Shown: positions 7,439-16,300, counted from the first letter of the stretch. The stretch is DNA of 64,000 bases from Levilactobacillus mulengensis (GCF_003946045.1 NZ_RHNW01000002.1:1-64000), one strand, 5' to 3'. The notes: generated by a model from the sequence alone, not told the origin. Made by a program: numbers and translations.

Positions 7439-8848
7439 GTGGCCACCGTAACGGTTCATTCACTGACATTTACCTATCCCAAACGTTCCCGGCCCGTCCT
7501 CGATGGTCTGAACGTCACCTTTCCCAGTGGCAAGTTTTCCCTATTGACCGGGGTCTCCGGTGGCGGCAAGTCGACGCTGCTCAAACTGATTGCGGGGCTC
7601 ACCCCACTGCCAACCGCCGGCAGCATCACCTTTAACGACCAGCCGCTGGCCGACATTGCCCCGACCAAGCGGGCAGCCACCGTCGCCATGCTCTTCCAGG
7701 AACCCAGCACGCAATTCACCATGGATACGGTGAACAACGAGTTGCGGTTCGCCCTGGAAAACCAGTGCGTTGACACGGCCGTCATCCCCGCCAAAATCAC
7801 CGCCGCTCTCGACTTCATCGGCATTGCCGATCTGCAAGACCGACTACTGATGCAGCTGTCCGGTGGCGAACAACAGAAGGTGGCCCTCGCCATCATCGTG
7901 GCCATGGACAGCGACGTCATTTTGCTGGACGAACCCTTTGCCAGCATCGACCCGCCGACGCGACTGGCCCTGCTCGAAAAGCTGGTCGCCCTGTGTACCA
8001 AGCGTGGCAAGACCATCATTTTAGCCGACCACGACCTCAGCAATTACGACCGTTGGGTGGACCATCTGGCCGTGCTGGATATGGGGAAGCTGACCCTGTT
8101 GTCGCCGGCAGATACGCAGGCGCGCTTTGCGGCGTTTACCCCCGACAAGCTCCAGCTGACTCACGTTGGCTTACCGAGTGATCAGCCCGTCAGTCTGCAG
8201 GGCACGCAACTGCGCCTCGGTCACGGTGAGCGCGAATTATTGGCATCACAAGACCTTGCCTTATTTGCCCATCAAGCGACCCTGATCACCGGCCCCAATG
8301 GGAGTGGGAAATCCACCCTGTTCCGGGCACTGGTCCGCCTCGGCAAGTACCAGGGGCGCCTGACCTACGACGGGACCGACATCCAAAAGCTCCCTCGCAA
8401 GCAGTACGCCCGGTCCGTGGGCCTCATGTTCCAGGCGGCCAGCTCACAATTTCTCAATGTAACCGTGGCCGAGGAACTCGCCCTTTCCCGCAAGTTTGGC
8501 AACCGCGACTATTTCACGGCCGAACGGGTTCAAGACCTCTTAACGCAACTCAACCTGGCCGAGCACACCGAGCAGATCATCTACTCGCTCAGTAGCGGCC
8601 AGCAAAAGAAACTGCAATTACTCTGCATGCTGATCATGGCGCCGGCGGTTCTCCTCCTCGATGAACCGCTAAAGGGCCTAGACTTCGCGTCGATTCAAGT
8701 GGTCATGCACATTCTCACGACCGTTCAGCGCGACCTGCACCTGACTTTAATCATGATCAGCCACCAACTCAGCGGCCTGGACGACCTCATCACGCTGCAC
8801 CTCGCCCTGGCCGACCACCATCTCACCTATAAGGGGGCCCCAGCATGA
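7439..8848 (+). CDS. ykoD: YkoD, double ATPase of the ECF transporter
   Basis: 469 residues with two fused ABC ATPase domains that power the YkoEDC importer on the cytoplasmic side. Domain 1: Walker A GVSGGGKST at 38-46, signature LSGGE, Walker B ILLDEP. Domain 2: Walker A GPNGSGKST at 285-293, signature LSSGQ, Walker B LLLDEP. GTG start at 7439 after TTGGAGGA. The stop overlaps ykoC by 4 bases (ATGA), so the two are translationally coupled. Confidence 0.92.
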   Translation: MATVTVHSLTFTYPKRSRPVLDGLNVTFPSGKFSLLTGVSGGGKSTLLKLIAGLTPLPTAGSITFNDQPLADIAPTKRAATVAMLFQEPSTQFTMDTVNNELRFALENQCVDTAVIPAKITAALDFIGIADLQDRLLMQLSGGEQQKVALAIIVAMDSDVILLDEPFASIDPPTRLALLEKLVALCTKRGKTIILADHDLSNYDRWVDHLAVLDMGKLTLLSPADTQARFAAFTPDKLQLTHVGLPSDQPVSLQGTQLRLGHGERELLASQDLALFAHQATLITGPNGSGKSTLFRALVRLGKYQGRLTYDGTDIQKLPRKQYARSVGLMFQAASSQFLNVTVAEELALSRKFGNRDYFTAERVQDLLTQLNLAEHTEQIIYSLSSGQQKKLQLLCMLIMAPAVLLLDEPLKGLDFASIQVVMHILTTVQRDLHLTLIMISHQLSGLDDLITLHLALADHHLTYKGAPA

Positions 8849-9498
8849 ATCCGAGTTTAAAATTAGCGCTCGTCATCCTGATTGCCCTCGAGGTGTCCTT
8901 CACCCAGGTGTGGACGGTCAACGTCGCCTTGATCATCATTAGTTTAATTCTGATGTTTGTGGGCCACGTGAAATGGAAACGCCTCCTGTGGCTAACGGCC
9001 GTGCCACTCTTCTTCGCCAGCGCCTTAGTCTGGTCATTAGCGCTCCAGGGAACGACCACCCACCACTTTCTCATCGTCATCTTCACGCGGATGTTCGTCT
9101 ACGTCTACATGGGCGGGCTCTTTACCCAGACGACGGACCCGTTGACGCTGACCCGGTCGCTGGAACAAAACGCGAAGCTGCCGTCAAAATTTGCATATGG
9201 CTTTCTGGCCGCCTTCAACCTGATGCCAAAGATTCAGGCGGAGGTCGCCACCATTAAGGCCGCGGCGTTGATGCGGGGACAAGTCCTCCACGTTTGGTCG
9301 CCTCAGTTGTATTTCAAAGTGATTCTGGCCGCTATGAACTGGTCGGACCAGCTCGCCGCCGCCATGACCTCCCACGGATTCGTGGAAGGCGCACCCCGGA
9401 CACACGCCGTCACGATAGCGTTGCGGGCCCGTGACTGGTGGGTCTTCGGCATCAGTCTGATGCTGGTTCAAGTCGGTCTCTTCATCGGTTTACCCTAA
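8845..9498 (+). CDS. ykoC: YkoC, EcfT-type transmembrane coupling protein
   Basis: 217 residues, several membrane helices, EcfT-like coupling segment (AAALMRGQVL and the following cytoplasmic helix). It connects the YkoE substrate binder to the YkoD ATPases. Overlaps ykoD by 4 bases and is followed 21 bases later by tenA. Confidence 0.88.
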   Translation: MNPSLKLALVILIALEVSFTQVWTVNVALIIISLILMFVGHVKWKRLLWLTAVPLFFASALVWSLALQGTTTHHFLIVIFTRMFVYVYMGGLFTQTTDPLTLTRSLEQNAKLPSKFAYGFLAAFNLMPKIQAEVATIKAAALMRGQVLHVWSPQLYFKVILAAMNWSDQLAAAMTSHGFVEGAPRTHAVTIALRARDWWVFGISLMLVQVGLFIGLP

Positions 9499-9519
9499 TT
9501 TAGCAAAGGAGTTCCTGTC

Positions 9520-10206
9520 ATGTTTACTGATTTAGCACACGCGGCCACCCAGGCTAGCTGGGACGCCTCCAAACGCCATCCCTTCATCCAACAACTGCAG
9601 GCCGGCACCTTACCCGGCGACACGTTCCGTTACTACCTCATTCAAGACCATTACTACCTCCACGAATTTGGGAAACTCCATGATTTAGCCGCCGAACAAA
9701 GCCAGGACCCCCGCGTTATTAAACAGCTACGCGCCGGGGCAGAAAGCCTCCGTCAGGGTGAAATTGCGGTGCGGCAAACCTTCTTTGACCGGTTAAATAT
9801 CACGCCGGAGGAAGTCACCAATACCGCCGTCGCCCCCACGGGTTACGCCTATACCAGTCACCTCTACCGCTCATTGATGACGGCGGGTCCAGCCGGTGCG
9901 GTGGTGGGCTTGCTCCCCTGTTACTGGCTGTACGCGGAGATCGGTCAGGCGTTGGCTGGTACCGGGTCGCCGGTTCCCATTTACCAAGCCTGGATCGACA
10001 CCTACAACGCGGACGACTATACCGGTTCCATGAAGGATCAACTCGCCCTCGCCAACTATGTTGCCACCCCAGAAAATACGCACCAGCTCTTAGACATTTT
10101 TGAAAAGAGTAGCTGGTACGAACTAAACTTCTGGCAAATGGCGCTAGACCACGAGGACTGGTCGTTGACGCCTAGTAAGAAATCATCGTCACTATCAACG
10201 AATTAA
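9520..10206 (+). CDS. tenA: TenA-family aminopyrimidine aminohydrolase (thiaminase II)
   Basis: 228 residues. TenA converts aminopyrimidines from degraded thiamine to HMP for reuse. The nucleophile is C134 (LLPCYWLY) and the acid is E201 (SSWYELNFW); D43 in QDHYYL fits the substrate-binding position. Last gene of the riboswitch-controlled operon: imported pyrimidine is processed by this enzyme. Start follows AAAGGAG; a terminator follows at once. Confidence 0.93.
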   Translation: MFTDLAHAATQASWDASKRHPFIQQLQAGTLPGDTFRYYLIQDHYYLHEFGKLHDLAAEQSQDPRVIKQLRAGAESLRQGEIAVRQTFFDRLNITPEEVTNTAVAPTGYAYTSHLYRSLMTAGPAGAVVGLLPCYWLYAEIGQALAGTGSPVPIYQAWIDTYNADDYTGSMKDQLALANYVATPENTHQLLDIFEKSSWYELNFWQMALDHEDWSLTPSKKSSSLSTN

Positions 10207-10212
10207 CAATTG

Positions 10213-10240
10213 AAGGACCGGCCACCGGGTCGGTCCTTTT
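10213..10240 (+). terminator. terminator of the thiamine operon
   Basis: AAGGACCG...CGGTCCTT followed by TTT, directly after tenA. Confidence 0.85.
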
Positions 10241-10369
10241 TGCATGGTTGTGAAATTGGTGCAGCTTGTGTATCCCAGATGAGTGTCAAAATTTCACTGT
10301 AAGTTAAGTGACCGACGAAACGCTTTAGACGTTAATGAGTCAGCGAATCATCGGTAAATACAGGTTTAT

Positions 10370-10680
10370 GGGCTAAACCTGTATCAGCCGCAGAGCTGGT
10401 GAAGAAGATAGGCCGCACTGGTCGATGTCAGTGACCAGAGGCGGGCCAAAGTGACCAGCTGTGTCGATGGTCTTAGTAGAGCGCTTCTTCTCTACTTAGA
10501 GCATGGGGCAATCTTTGAGACCGTCCTTTGGCTCAAAGTTGAGGTGGAAGCCCGCTTCTCAGGCTGGAACCGACCCCACAGCAGGGCGCTTTGAGCCCGC
10601 CGCCGGGAACGAAATACCACGCCACAGCGTCCCGGCCTATTTTCACCAGCCCGGAGGCGCGTAAACCAACCGTTTAACCC
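10370..10680 (+). repeat. structured repeat B1 (full copy)
   Basis: About 311 nt with end arms GGGCTAAAC and GTTTAACCC shared with family A, but a different core. Long-range helix GGCGGGCCAAAG with CTTTGAGCCCGCC; hairpins TAGTAGAG...CTCTACTT and TTTGAG...CTCAAA; conserved strings CAGCTGTGTCGATGGTCTT and CCCCACAGCAGGG. Lies between the tenA terminator and the promoter at 10717. Confidence 0.8.
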
Positions 10681-10694
10681 ATAAGCAACTGTAT

Positions 10695-10722
10695 TTTCAA
10701 CCCAGTGAACCTGCGTTATAAT
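10695..10722 (+). promoter_or_regulatory. promoter of the small membrane protein gene
   Basis: TATAAT at 10717-10722 with a weak -35 TTTCAA at 10695, 16-bp spacer, beginning 14 bases after the end of repeat B1. Confidence 0.5.
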
Positions 10723-10754
10723 GGATACACGCATTAGAGAAAGCAGGTGTCGTC

Positions 10755-11111
10755 ATGAAACGACTGACATTCTTGGAGTTTTTTGGCTACCTGGCACTGA
10801 TTTTGGGCGTCGCGATTGAAATTTACGCGTTGCTCAAGGATCCAGGTAGTAAGCTAAGCGGTGACAACATGTTCGGTGGCGCTGTCATTTTGGGGTTAGC
10901 AGTAGCGTTTATCCATAGTAAACACCTGCCTTTCAACCTGGTACTAATCGGGTTAAGCACGTTGGGGTTTGCTTACTTTACCTTTATTCATACGCAAAAT
11001 TGGTTCTGGACCATCATTTTAGGCATTGCCGTAGCGGCATTCTTGGTTTACTTCTTTGGGATTCGCAAGGACGTGCGCCGGAATCAAAGCGACTGGTTCC
11101 ACTTCGACTGA
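10755..11111 (+). CDS. small integral membrane protein, function unknown
   Basis: 118 residues with about four hydrophobic helices (roughly 8-26, 40-56, 60-80, 84-103) and a charged C-terminal tail (RKDVRRNQSDWFHFD). I do not recognise the family. Own promoter, AGGTG ribosome site, ends before a strong terminator. Role cannot be inferred from neighbours. Confidence 0.7.
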   Translation: MKRLTFLEFFGYLALILGVAIEIYALLKDPGSKLSGDNMFGGAVILGLAVAFIHSKHLPFNLVLIGLSTLGFAYFTFIHTQNWFWTIILGIAVAAFLVYFFGIRKDVRRNQSDWFHFD

Positions 11112-11119
11112 TTGCGCTC

Positions 11120-11175
11120 TGTTGTTCGTTCCCGACGGTGGGCTCAAAGTGGTCTGCTGTGGTCACTAACATTGG
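11120..11175 (-). repeat. B-family remnant
   Basis: GTTCGTTCCCGACGGTGGGC... followed directly by the GGTCACTAACATTGGC end: the two edges of a B core with the middle deleted. Confidence 0.6.
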
Positions 11176-11182
11176 CTAACTT

Positions 11183-11238
11183 AAAAACGCAGTCGCTATC
11201 ATCTGAGTTAGGTCTCAGGTTATAGCGACTGCGTTTTT
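11183..11238. terminator. strong bidirectional terminator
   Basis: Perfect 17-bp stem AAAAACGCAGTCGCTAT / ATAGCGACTGCGTTTTT, with an inner CTGAG/CTCAG pair. Confidence 0.9.
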
Positions 11239-11277
11239 GATTTTGATTAATTTCTTTGTTATGGGATTTGCCTTACA

Positions 11278-11370
11278 CGGAACAATCCCGATACTGGCGG
11301 CCTCCGAAACGTGCTCCGCGAGCCAGGTCCCTGCGCTTAACGTCGTTGGTTCAGGTCTGGGACCTGACAT
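11278..11370 (+). repeat. structured repeat C1 (partial)
   Basis: Starts CACGGAACAATCCCG, then GGCGGCCTCCGAAACGTGC and GCGCTTAAC as in C2, but the 3' half is replaced by a short AGGTCTGGGACCT palindrome. Degenerate copy of the adjacent C2. Confidence 0.6.
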
Positions 11371-11407
11371 TGATTTTATACTTTCTTAAATCGTTGGACT
11401 AGTTCTC

Positions 11408-11556
11408 CACGGAACAATCCCGGTCCTGGCGGCCTCTGAAACGTGCTACGCAGGGCAACTGGTTCCGCTTAACACCGTAACGGAAACGACCCAGACCCCG
11501 GGTCATTTCCGTTACGCCGCTAATGCTCGCCAGTTAGTCGCCCTGCTCCGCACTCT
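11408..11556 (+). repeat. structured repeat C2 (full copy)
   Basis: CACGGAACAATCCCG, GGCGGCCTCTGAAACGTGC, then an outer helix GCAGGGC/GCCCTGC, AACTGG/CCAGTT, the paired-loop strings TTCCGCTTAA and CTAATGCTCG, and a long inner hairpin GTAACGGAAA...TTTCCGTTAC. See C3 at 42360 for compensating changes. Confidence 0.7.
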
Positions 11557-11564
11557 TTTCTATA

Positions 11565-11600
11565 GAAAAACAGGCCCGCCCGAAGGCCGACCTGTTTTCC
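11565..11600 (-). terminator. terminator of the 57-residue secreted/membrane protein gene
   Basis: Leftward stem AAAACAGGTCGGCC, TTCG loop, GGCGGGCCTGTTTT, then T-rich. Confidence 0.8.
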
Positions 11601-11704
11601 CGCTTGATAAACTACAAGTGACTGTAGTCTTGTAATCACAATGATTACCAAAGTTTTAAGTTGTAACAGCCGGATGATCCGGCCCCGGGGCGGGATTAAC
11701 CGCG

Positions 11705-11878
11705 TTATTTGACAGCCACGCGAAATGCACGCGTCTGCGGGGTGCTGATGACCCCCACTGGACTCGAACTCTGATGAGTCGTGGTTCGTTTGCCCATGGT
11801 GTACCAGGACATGCCGCTGACCACAGCCAATAAAACGACCGCCGTTAGCAGGCTTCCGATTACGTGTTTCAAATTCAT
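11705..11878 (-). CDS. 57-residue single-pass membrane or secreted peptide
   Basis: Short frame too small for routine calling: begins MNLKHVIGSLLTAVVLLAV and ends RAFRVAVK, with one hydrophobic segment at about 5-26 and a polar Ser/Thr/Gln tail. A GGGTGGCAGG stretch precedes the ATG and a good terminator lies downstream, which supports a real gene. The other minus-strand frame over the same bases (to 11891) is Gly/His/Arg-rich and looks like a shadow. No family recognised. Between 11601 and 11704 is an untranslated stretch with small palindromes. Confidence 0.6.
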   Translation of the reverse strand: MNLKHVIGSLLTAVVLLAVVSGMSWYTMGKRTTTHQSSSPVGVISTPQTRAFRVAVK

Positions 11879-12121
11879 CCTGCCACCCCACTAGTTATGT
11901 GTCTTAATTAATTCTAATAACTAGCTTAATGGGTTTATGTTGCAAAACCATGACAGGCTAGCGAAAAGTAAGTAACAATTCCGCCACATCGGGTTACAGG
12001 CCCGACTCTGCCAATTGTCATATTGGGTATTAGTTTACGCAATTTTTCCTCTCGGGGCAAGCATTATTGAAAAAAACTTTCAGATATTGGGACTTATTCC
12101 GCCGATTTTTGAAAACTTTAG

Positions 12122-12127
12122 TATAAT
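12122..12127 (+). promoter_or_regulatory. -10 element upstream of the 64-residue protein
   Basis: TATAAT at 12122-12127, no convincing -35. The 290 bases before the gene hold nothing else I can identify. Confidence 0.4.
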
Positions 12128-12169
12128 GAACTTAAGCAGTCATTAGGATTATCATTTGGAGGGATATCT

Positions 12170-12364
12170 ATGAGTCAAGAATTAAACGATTTGGCCGAAG
12201 CAATCATCGCCTACCAAAAGAAATACGATAAGACAGACGGAGAGATGGCCTTTGGCTCCCGCATTTCAGTTGAGAAGTTTCACGGCATCAAGACTGGCGA
12301 ACTGCAACCAACTACTGAAGAACAGAGCTCGTTGAAGGGCTTAATTGCTTCGAAGCCGCACTAA
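12170..12364 (+). CDS. small conserved lactobacillar protein (LBP_cg2779-like)
   Basis: 64 residues, soluble, helical. The pattern (LNDLAEAIIAYQKKY...MAFGSRISVEKFHGIKTGE) fits my recollection of the LBP_cg2779 family of small Lactobacillus proteins, whose function is unknown; the layout resembles a minimal helix-turn-helix. Strong GGAGGG ribosome site, own -10 box, own terminator: a monocistronic gene. Confidence 0.65.
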   Translation: MSQELNDLAEAIIAYQKKYDKTDGEMAFGSRISVEKFHGIKTGELQPTTEEQSSLKGLIASKPH

Positions 12365-12395
12365 TAACCAGCACATTCTATTTAAGATCAAAAAC

Positions 12396-12455
12396 AGCCG
12401 TTTCAGAAAAGTTTCGCCAGTCACCTGGCCACCTTTCTGAAACGGCTATTTGTTT
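12396..12455. terminator. bidirectional terminator
   Basis: AGCCGTTTCAGAAA...TTTCTGAAACGGCT with T-rich flank to the right and TTTTT to the left; shared by the small protein gene and the convergent macrodomain operon. Confidence 0.88.
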
Positions 12456-12466
12456 ATTTCTGAGAT

Positions 12467-12982
12467 TTAATCGGCCAAGCGATTCCAAGCCGTCCGGTAC
12501 GCGGTGGCCGTGGCATCATCAAACGCCACCAGCCGCACGTGAGTCAGGCCGGAACTGTGGGCCAATTCATCGCCAATCGTTTGGGTCGCGACGGCCGCCG
12601 CCTCTTCCAGCGGAAAGCCGTACACACCCGTACTGATCGATGGAAAATCAACCGTGTGACAGTCGTGGGCGACCGCAACGCGTAAACTGTTGCGATAACA
12701 GCTCGCCAGCAATTCCGCCTCACCCTGTTGACCACCCTGCCAAACGGGACCGGGCGTGTGAATCACCCAGGTCGCTGGCAATTTAAAACCGGGTGTAATC
12801 TTGGCCTCACCCGTTTCACAACCGTTCAACGGCACGCAGGCCGCAAACAACTCGGGACCCGCGGCCCGGTGAATCGCGCCGTCGACCCCGCCGCCACCCA
12901 ACAACGTGGTATTGGCGGCGTTCACAATCGCATCAACTTTACTCTGGGTGATGTCGCCCCGAATTACCGTAAAATCAGCCAT
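12467..12982 (-). CDS. macrodomain protein, O-acetyl-ADP-ribose deacetylase type
   Basis: 171 residues from the ATG at 12982 (AAAGGAG upstream; the longer frame has no ribosome site). Single macrodomain of the YmdB/MacroD type: [26 protein letters not shown] (residues about 20-40) and [10 protein letters not shown]. Family members hydrolyse O-acetyl-ADP-ribose or remove ADP-ribose from proteins. Last gene of a three-gene operon with a zinc-ribbon protein (4 bases upstream) and a membrane protein. Confidence 0.88.
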   Translation of the reverse strand: MADFTVIRGDITQSKVDAIVNAANTTLLGGGGVDGAIHRAAGPELFAACVPLNGCETGEAKITPGFKLPATWVIHTPGPVWQGGQQGEAELLASCYRNSLRVAVAHDCHTVDFPSISTGVYGFPLEEAAAVATQTIGDELAHSSGLTHVRLVAFDDATATAYRTAWNRLAD

Positions 12983-12986
12983 CCAC

Positions 12987-13241
12987 TCACTCCTTTGACC
13001 ACGGCCAGTGCCAGTGATGCTTCGGCTTGGCCGCCTGGTCATCCCGGTCCTTCAACCGCTTCATCCCCTCGCGGTACGGGTTGGCGTACAACGAGGACAA
13101 GTTCAATTTCTGACTAGCCGGCTTGGCTGGCGCTTCTGACTGCCGGTAGGGCCGGAGATCCGTTTGACACTGCGGGCAAACGTCATCGTCTGCCGTCACA
13201 GCCGCACCGCAATGCGGACAAAATTTCAACGCTGTTGCCAA
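12987..13241 (-). CDS. zinc-ribbon protein
   Basis: 84 residues; N-terminal zinc ribbon with C8xxC11 and C22xxC25 (FCPHCG...VCPQCQ), then a polar linker and a His/Trp-rich end ([13 protein letters not shown]). Probably a small metal-stabilised adaptor; no function known. Middle gene of the macrodomain operon. Confidence 0.7.
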   Translation of the reverse strand: MATALKFCPHCGAAVTADDDVCPQCQTDLRPYRQSEAPAKPASQKLNLSSLYANPYREGMKRLKDRDDQAAKPKHHWHWPWSKE

Positions 13242-13252
13242 GAGTGTGCCTC

Positions 13253-13600
13253 CTATTCGTGGTGCCGTTGTTGCTGGTGAGCCTGGTTCCGCGCCAGATT
13301 TTTCTCGCGCGTTTCGGCAGCGGTCTTGGCCGCTTCGACCTGCCGCTTTTCCCGGTCGATGGCCCGTTGCTTAGCTGCGGCCTGCTTCTGTTCTTCGGCG
13401 AGTTTGCGTTTTTGTTGGCTCCGATAGCTAAAGTAGCTCCAAACCCCGACGGCTAGTAACGCCACGACGATTTGAATCGGAACCAGCACCCAATTGACGT
13501 TCTTCGCAAAGAAAGCGTCATAGATGATCAACAACACCGCCATCGCGCCAACCACAGAGAGGGTATCGCGAATCCAGCGCGGTAAATTTTGCCATTTCAT
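13253..13600 (-). CDS. membrane protein with cytoplasmic coiled-coil tail
   Basis: 115 residues from the ATG at 13600, which follows AAGGAG. Two membrane helices (about 12-30 and 38-57) and then a long charged Ala/Gln/Glu/Arg helix (about 60-110) likely to form a coiled coil, ending HQQQRHHE. Family not recognised. First gene of the zinc-ribbon/macrodomain operon, 11 bases before the next gene, so the three may act together. Confidence 0.6.
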   Translation of the reverse strand: MKWQNLPRWIRDTLSVVGAMAVLLIIYDAFFAKNVNWVLVPIQIVVALLAVGVWSYFSYRSQQKRKLAEEQKQAAAKQRAIDREKRQVEAAKTAAETREKNLARNQAHQQQRHHE

Positions 13601-13667
13601 GTAAAAAAACTCCTTATGTACGGCAGCGCCATTCCGCGCCACCAAATTTCATTGTTTAGTTTTAGGT

Positions 13668-13957
13668 TTAAACCAATGTTGCCCGCGCCTCCGGGATGGT
13701 GAAAATAGGCGCGGCACAGCCGTTCCCGCCGGCGGGCTCAAACGGCCCTGCTGTGGGGCCCGGCTCCAGCCTGAAAAGCGGTCTTCCGCCTCGACTTGAA
13801 ACCTCACCAAAACCGTGAGTTTCCAAGGTCGACCCATGCTCTAAACTGAGAAAACCACTCAGTTAAGACCATCGACACAGCTGGTCGGTTTGGCCCGCCT
13901 CTGGTCACTAACAGCGACCACGCATTTTCACCATCCCTGCTGCTAACATTGGTTTAA
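13668..13957 (-). repeat. structured repeat B2 (full copy)
   Basis: Full-length copy in reverse orientation. Its perfect 13-base ends TTAAACCAATGTT and AACATTGGTTTAA differ from those of other copies but still pair. Long-range helix GGCGGGCTCAAACGG with CGGTTTGGCCCGCC. Confidence 0.8.
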
Positions 13958-14053
13958 TCCGTAACTAAACGCTTTGTCACCGACATGAGTTATTCTCATG
14001 CCTTAGCTATTTTTATGACTTGGAAACATCTAAAACCTTACACCAAACCCGTT

Positions 14054-15217
14054 TTACAAGTCACCTTCGACTCGCAACTGGTGCTCCGTGAGGTAGGCGT
14101 CGAGGTAGCCGAATGACAGCTCCTCCACGTCGGCGATGCGGTAGGCCTTGCCGACCTGGTCGATTTCATCTTCCGCGACCTCGTGGAAAATGAAGCGTTC
14201 GCCGCCGACCTGACTTGGGTAACCGGTCTGACTGTCGTCGCCCTTGAGTTTCACGTGAATAATCGTCCGGAACGTTGCGGCTTGACTCAGCCGTTCGCGG
14301 AACTGGTCCACCGTGGCATCAAAGAGCCGCTCGTCGTTTAGTACCGGTTGTAAGGGTTGTTGGCGTGCCCGGTTCAGTAACGAGAAGAGCCGCATCGTTT
14401 GCAGGTAATCGGATTCGACCACGATGGCGTTCAAATCACTCAGCCGCATCAGGGTGTAGCCCCCGAATTGCCCCGACATGTCGAGCAGGTTCATGATGAC
14501 TGAATCGTCCGTCAACACGTTGATCTGCCCCACGAAGAAGAGGTCCTTGTTGTGCTTGGGAATCAGCGCTACCAAGGGATCTTTCCCCGCCAGCTGTTGC
14601 AAGGTATCCCGGAATTGCGTCGGGTCCTCGACCGCCACCTGCTCCACGTGTGAGAGCTTTTGCAAATGAGGTGCCGCGATGCCCTGTAGCGTTAACTCCT
14701 TGCCTTGAAACTCAATGACTTCAATGTCTGCGGGATTCAGGATCATGGCCGGTTGGTCAGAATAATCAAATTTATTGATCAACTGCACGCCGACCTCTTC
14801 ACTCGCCACGCTGGTCACTAAGCCTTCATAAAAATGTTCATCATTTTTTAAAACCAACATGATCACCAGGTGATCGACCCACGCGTGGCTCAAAACCTGC
14901 CGCCGCAAATCGCGTTGGTTGTCGAATTTCATGGTCAGCCCGCCGGCTTGAATGAAGCGCTCTTCTTGCGCCGTCTTCATCCGAAAGGACATGTTATCCA
15001 GATCATCACTAGAAAATTCGACCTCATCGATCACGTTCAGCGCCAGAAAGACTGCCCCGTCCGGCAACCCAAAATCATCGTAGGTTGCGAGGATGATGCC
15101 CGTCTCACCGACCGTCGTCACGTAACCGGTATAGACGACCTCCTGGTTCGTTTGGTAAACGTTGACCAGTAAGCGTTGGGCCAGTGCCCGGTTTAAATCA
15201 TTCACAATTGAATTCAC
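14054..15217 (-). CDS. protein of four tandem Sm-like/beta-barrel repeats, function unknown
   Basis: 387 residues. GTG start at 15217 after AAGGGGG. Four segments (about 14-75, 115-175, 215-272 and 318-376) share one pattern: a hydrophobic strand, an exposed turn, Y/F-x-G, VTxV or equivalent, a GVxL-type strand, and a final L..I..IEF strand (for example VYTGYVTTVGETGIIL...VIDEVEF and FYEGLVTSVASEEVGVQL...DIEVIEF). This resembles LSm or other small RNA- or protein-binding barrels. No named family recognised. A monocistronic gene with TATAAT promoter near 15235. Confidence 0.6.
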   Translation of the reverse strand: MNSIVNDLNRALAQRLLVNVYQTNQEVVYTGYVTTVGETGIILATYDDFGLPDGAVFLALNVIDEVEFSSDDLDNMSFRMKTAQEERFIQAGGLTMKFDNQRDLRRQVLSHAWVDHLVIMLVLKNDEHFYEGLVTSVASEEVGVQLINKFDYSDQPAMILNPADIEVIEFQGKELTLQGIAAPHLQKLSHVEQVAVEDPTQFRDTLQQLAGKDPLVALIPKHNKDLFFVGQINVLTDDSVIMNLLDMSGQFGGYTLMRLSDLNAIVVESDYLQTMRLFSLLNRARQQPLQPVLNDERLFDATVDQFRERLSQAATFRTIIHVKLKGDDSQTGYPSQVGGERFIFHEVAEDEIDQVGKAYRIADVEELSFGYLDAYLTEHQLRVEGDL

Positions 15218-15325
15218 ATGACGACCCCCTTTTTATTATACGTTGTGCATGAATAGGTAAAACGTATTTATCTGAAAATCTTACCATATATTGACAGAAA
15301 TAGCCCGTCAGTAGTCGCGGCCCAT

Positions 15326-16300
15326 TTAGGAAACGGCGGTGCTCAAGAATTGTTTGAGCTCGGCGCCCTGTAACCCAGCGCTCAGGCCCACTAATAGCTT
15401 GATCCGTGCTTTCTGCCCGTTCAGCCCCTGACACAGCATCAGCCCCATCTTGCGCAGCTCAATGCCACCGCCCTCGTAGTCATAAATGTCCTCGGCGACG
15501 CCATTATAACACCGTGACACCAGAACTAAAGGAATCTGCCGGTCTAACAGCCGTTGCACGGAAGCTAGCGTTTTCGGCGGTAAATTCCCGGCACCCAGGC
15601 CTTCGATGACCACTCCGGCCGTCTCGTCGTTATCGAGAAAATCAAACAAGCTCCCGTCCATCCCGGCATAGGCCTTGATCAGGTAAACGTGGTCGATGAC
15701 GTGATCAATATTGCAGGTATCTTCCCGAATTAATTTCTGGAAATAAACCGCGTGGTCCTTGGCAACGATTCCAATCGGGCCAAACGTGGGCGTCCGGAAC
15801 GTGGCCACGTTAGTCGTATGGGTCTTGGTCACGTAGCGGGCCGTGTGAATCTCGTCGTTCATCACGACCATCACGCCATTTCCACGTGAGGCGTCGTCTG
15901 CGGCTACTTCAATGGCGGATTGAAAGTTGTACAGGCCATCGGAGCCAACCTCATTAGAGGAGCGCATAGCCCCCGTCACAACAACGGGGATCGTGCTGGG
16001 GAGGGTCAGGTCTAAGAAGTACGCCGTTTCTTCCAGCGTATCCGTCCCATGGGTGATGACTACGCCATCGATGCCATCCTGCTCGGCCTGGTCGATGCGC
16101 TCCTTGATCTGTAGCATTTCCACCGGCGTCATGTGTGGAGATGGTAAGTTAAACATTTCATCGGTAAACAATTCCACCCGGCCGGCCAAAATCGTTTCCT
16201 GTTGAGCAATCGGGTTCTGCGCGTTCGGCACAACCTCCCCCTGATTATTTTGCGACATGGAAATCGTTCCACCCGTATGAATGGCTAAAATTTTCTTCAC
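15326..16300 (-). CDS. ansA: type I L-asparaginase
   Basis: Hydrolyses asparagine to aspartate and ammonia in the cytoplasm. Asparaginase/glutaminase fold with the two Thr motifs: HTGGTISMS at the N terminus and THGTDTLEET near residue 85; 324 residues. The longest frame begins with TTG at 16309, but the AAAGAAG site abuts it; the GTG at 16300 (giving MKKILAIHTGG) is better spaced and matches the family start. Stands alone. Confidence 0.92.
   Translation of the reverse strand: MKKILAIHTGGTISMSQNNQGEVVPNAQNPIAQQETILAGRVELFTDEMFNLPSPHMTPVEMLQIKERIDQAEQDGIDGVVITHGTDTLEETAYFLDLTLPSTIPVVVTGAMRSSNEVGSDGLYNFQSAIEVAADDASRGNGVMVVMNDEIHTARYVTKTHTTNVATFRTPTFGPIGIVAKDHAVYFQKLIREDTCNIDHVIDHVYLIKAYAGMDGSLFDFLDNDETAGVVIEGLGAGNLPPKTLASVQRLLDRQIPLVLVSRCYNGVAEDIYDYEGGGIELRKMGLMLCQGLNGQKARIKLLVGLSAGLQGAELKQFLSTAVS

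Noticed and set aside
10370-10680. B elements as HEARO/omega RNAs of IscB or TnpB systems
   Set aside because: Size and structure are in that range, but no IscB, IsrB or TnpB-like gene is near any copy and I could not match the conserved strings; kept as unknown.
11520-11891. 123-codon minus-strand frame
   Set aside because: Competes with the 57-residue frame at 11705-11878, which has a better start, a sensible hydrophobic profile and ends before the terminator; the longer frame runs through the terminator and into repeat C2.
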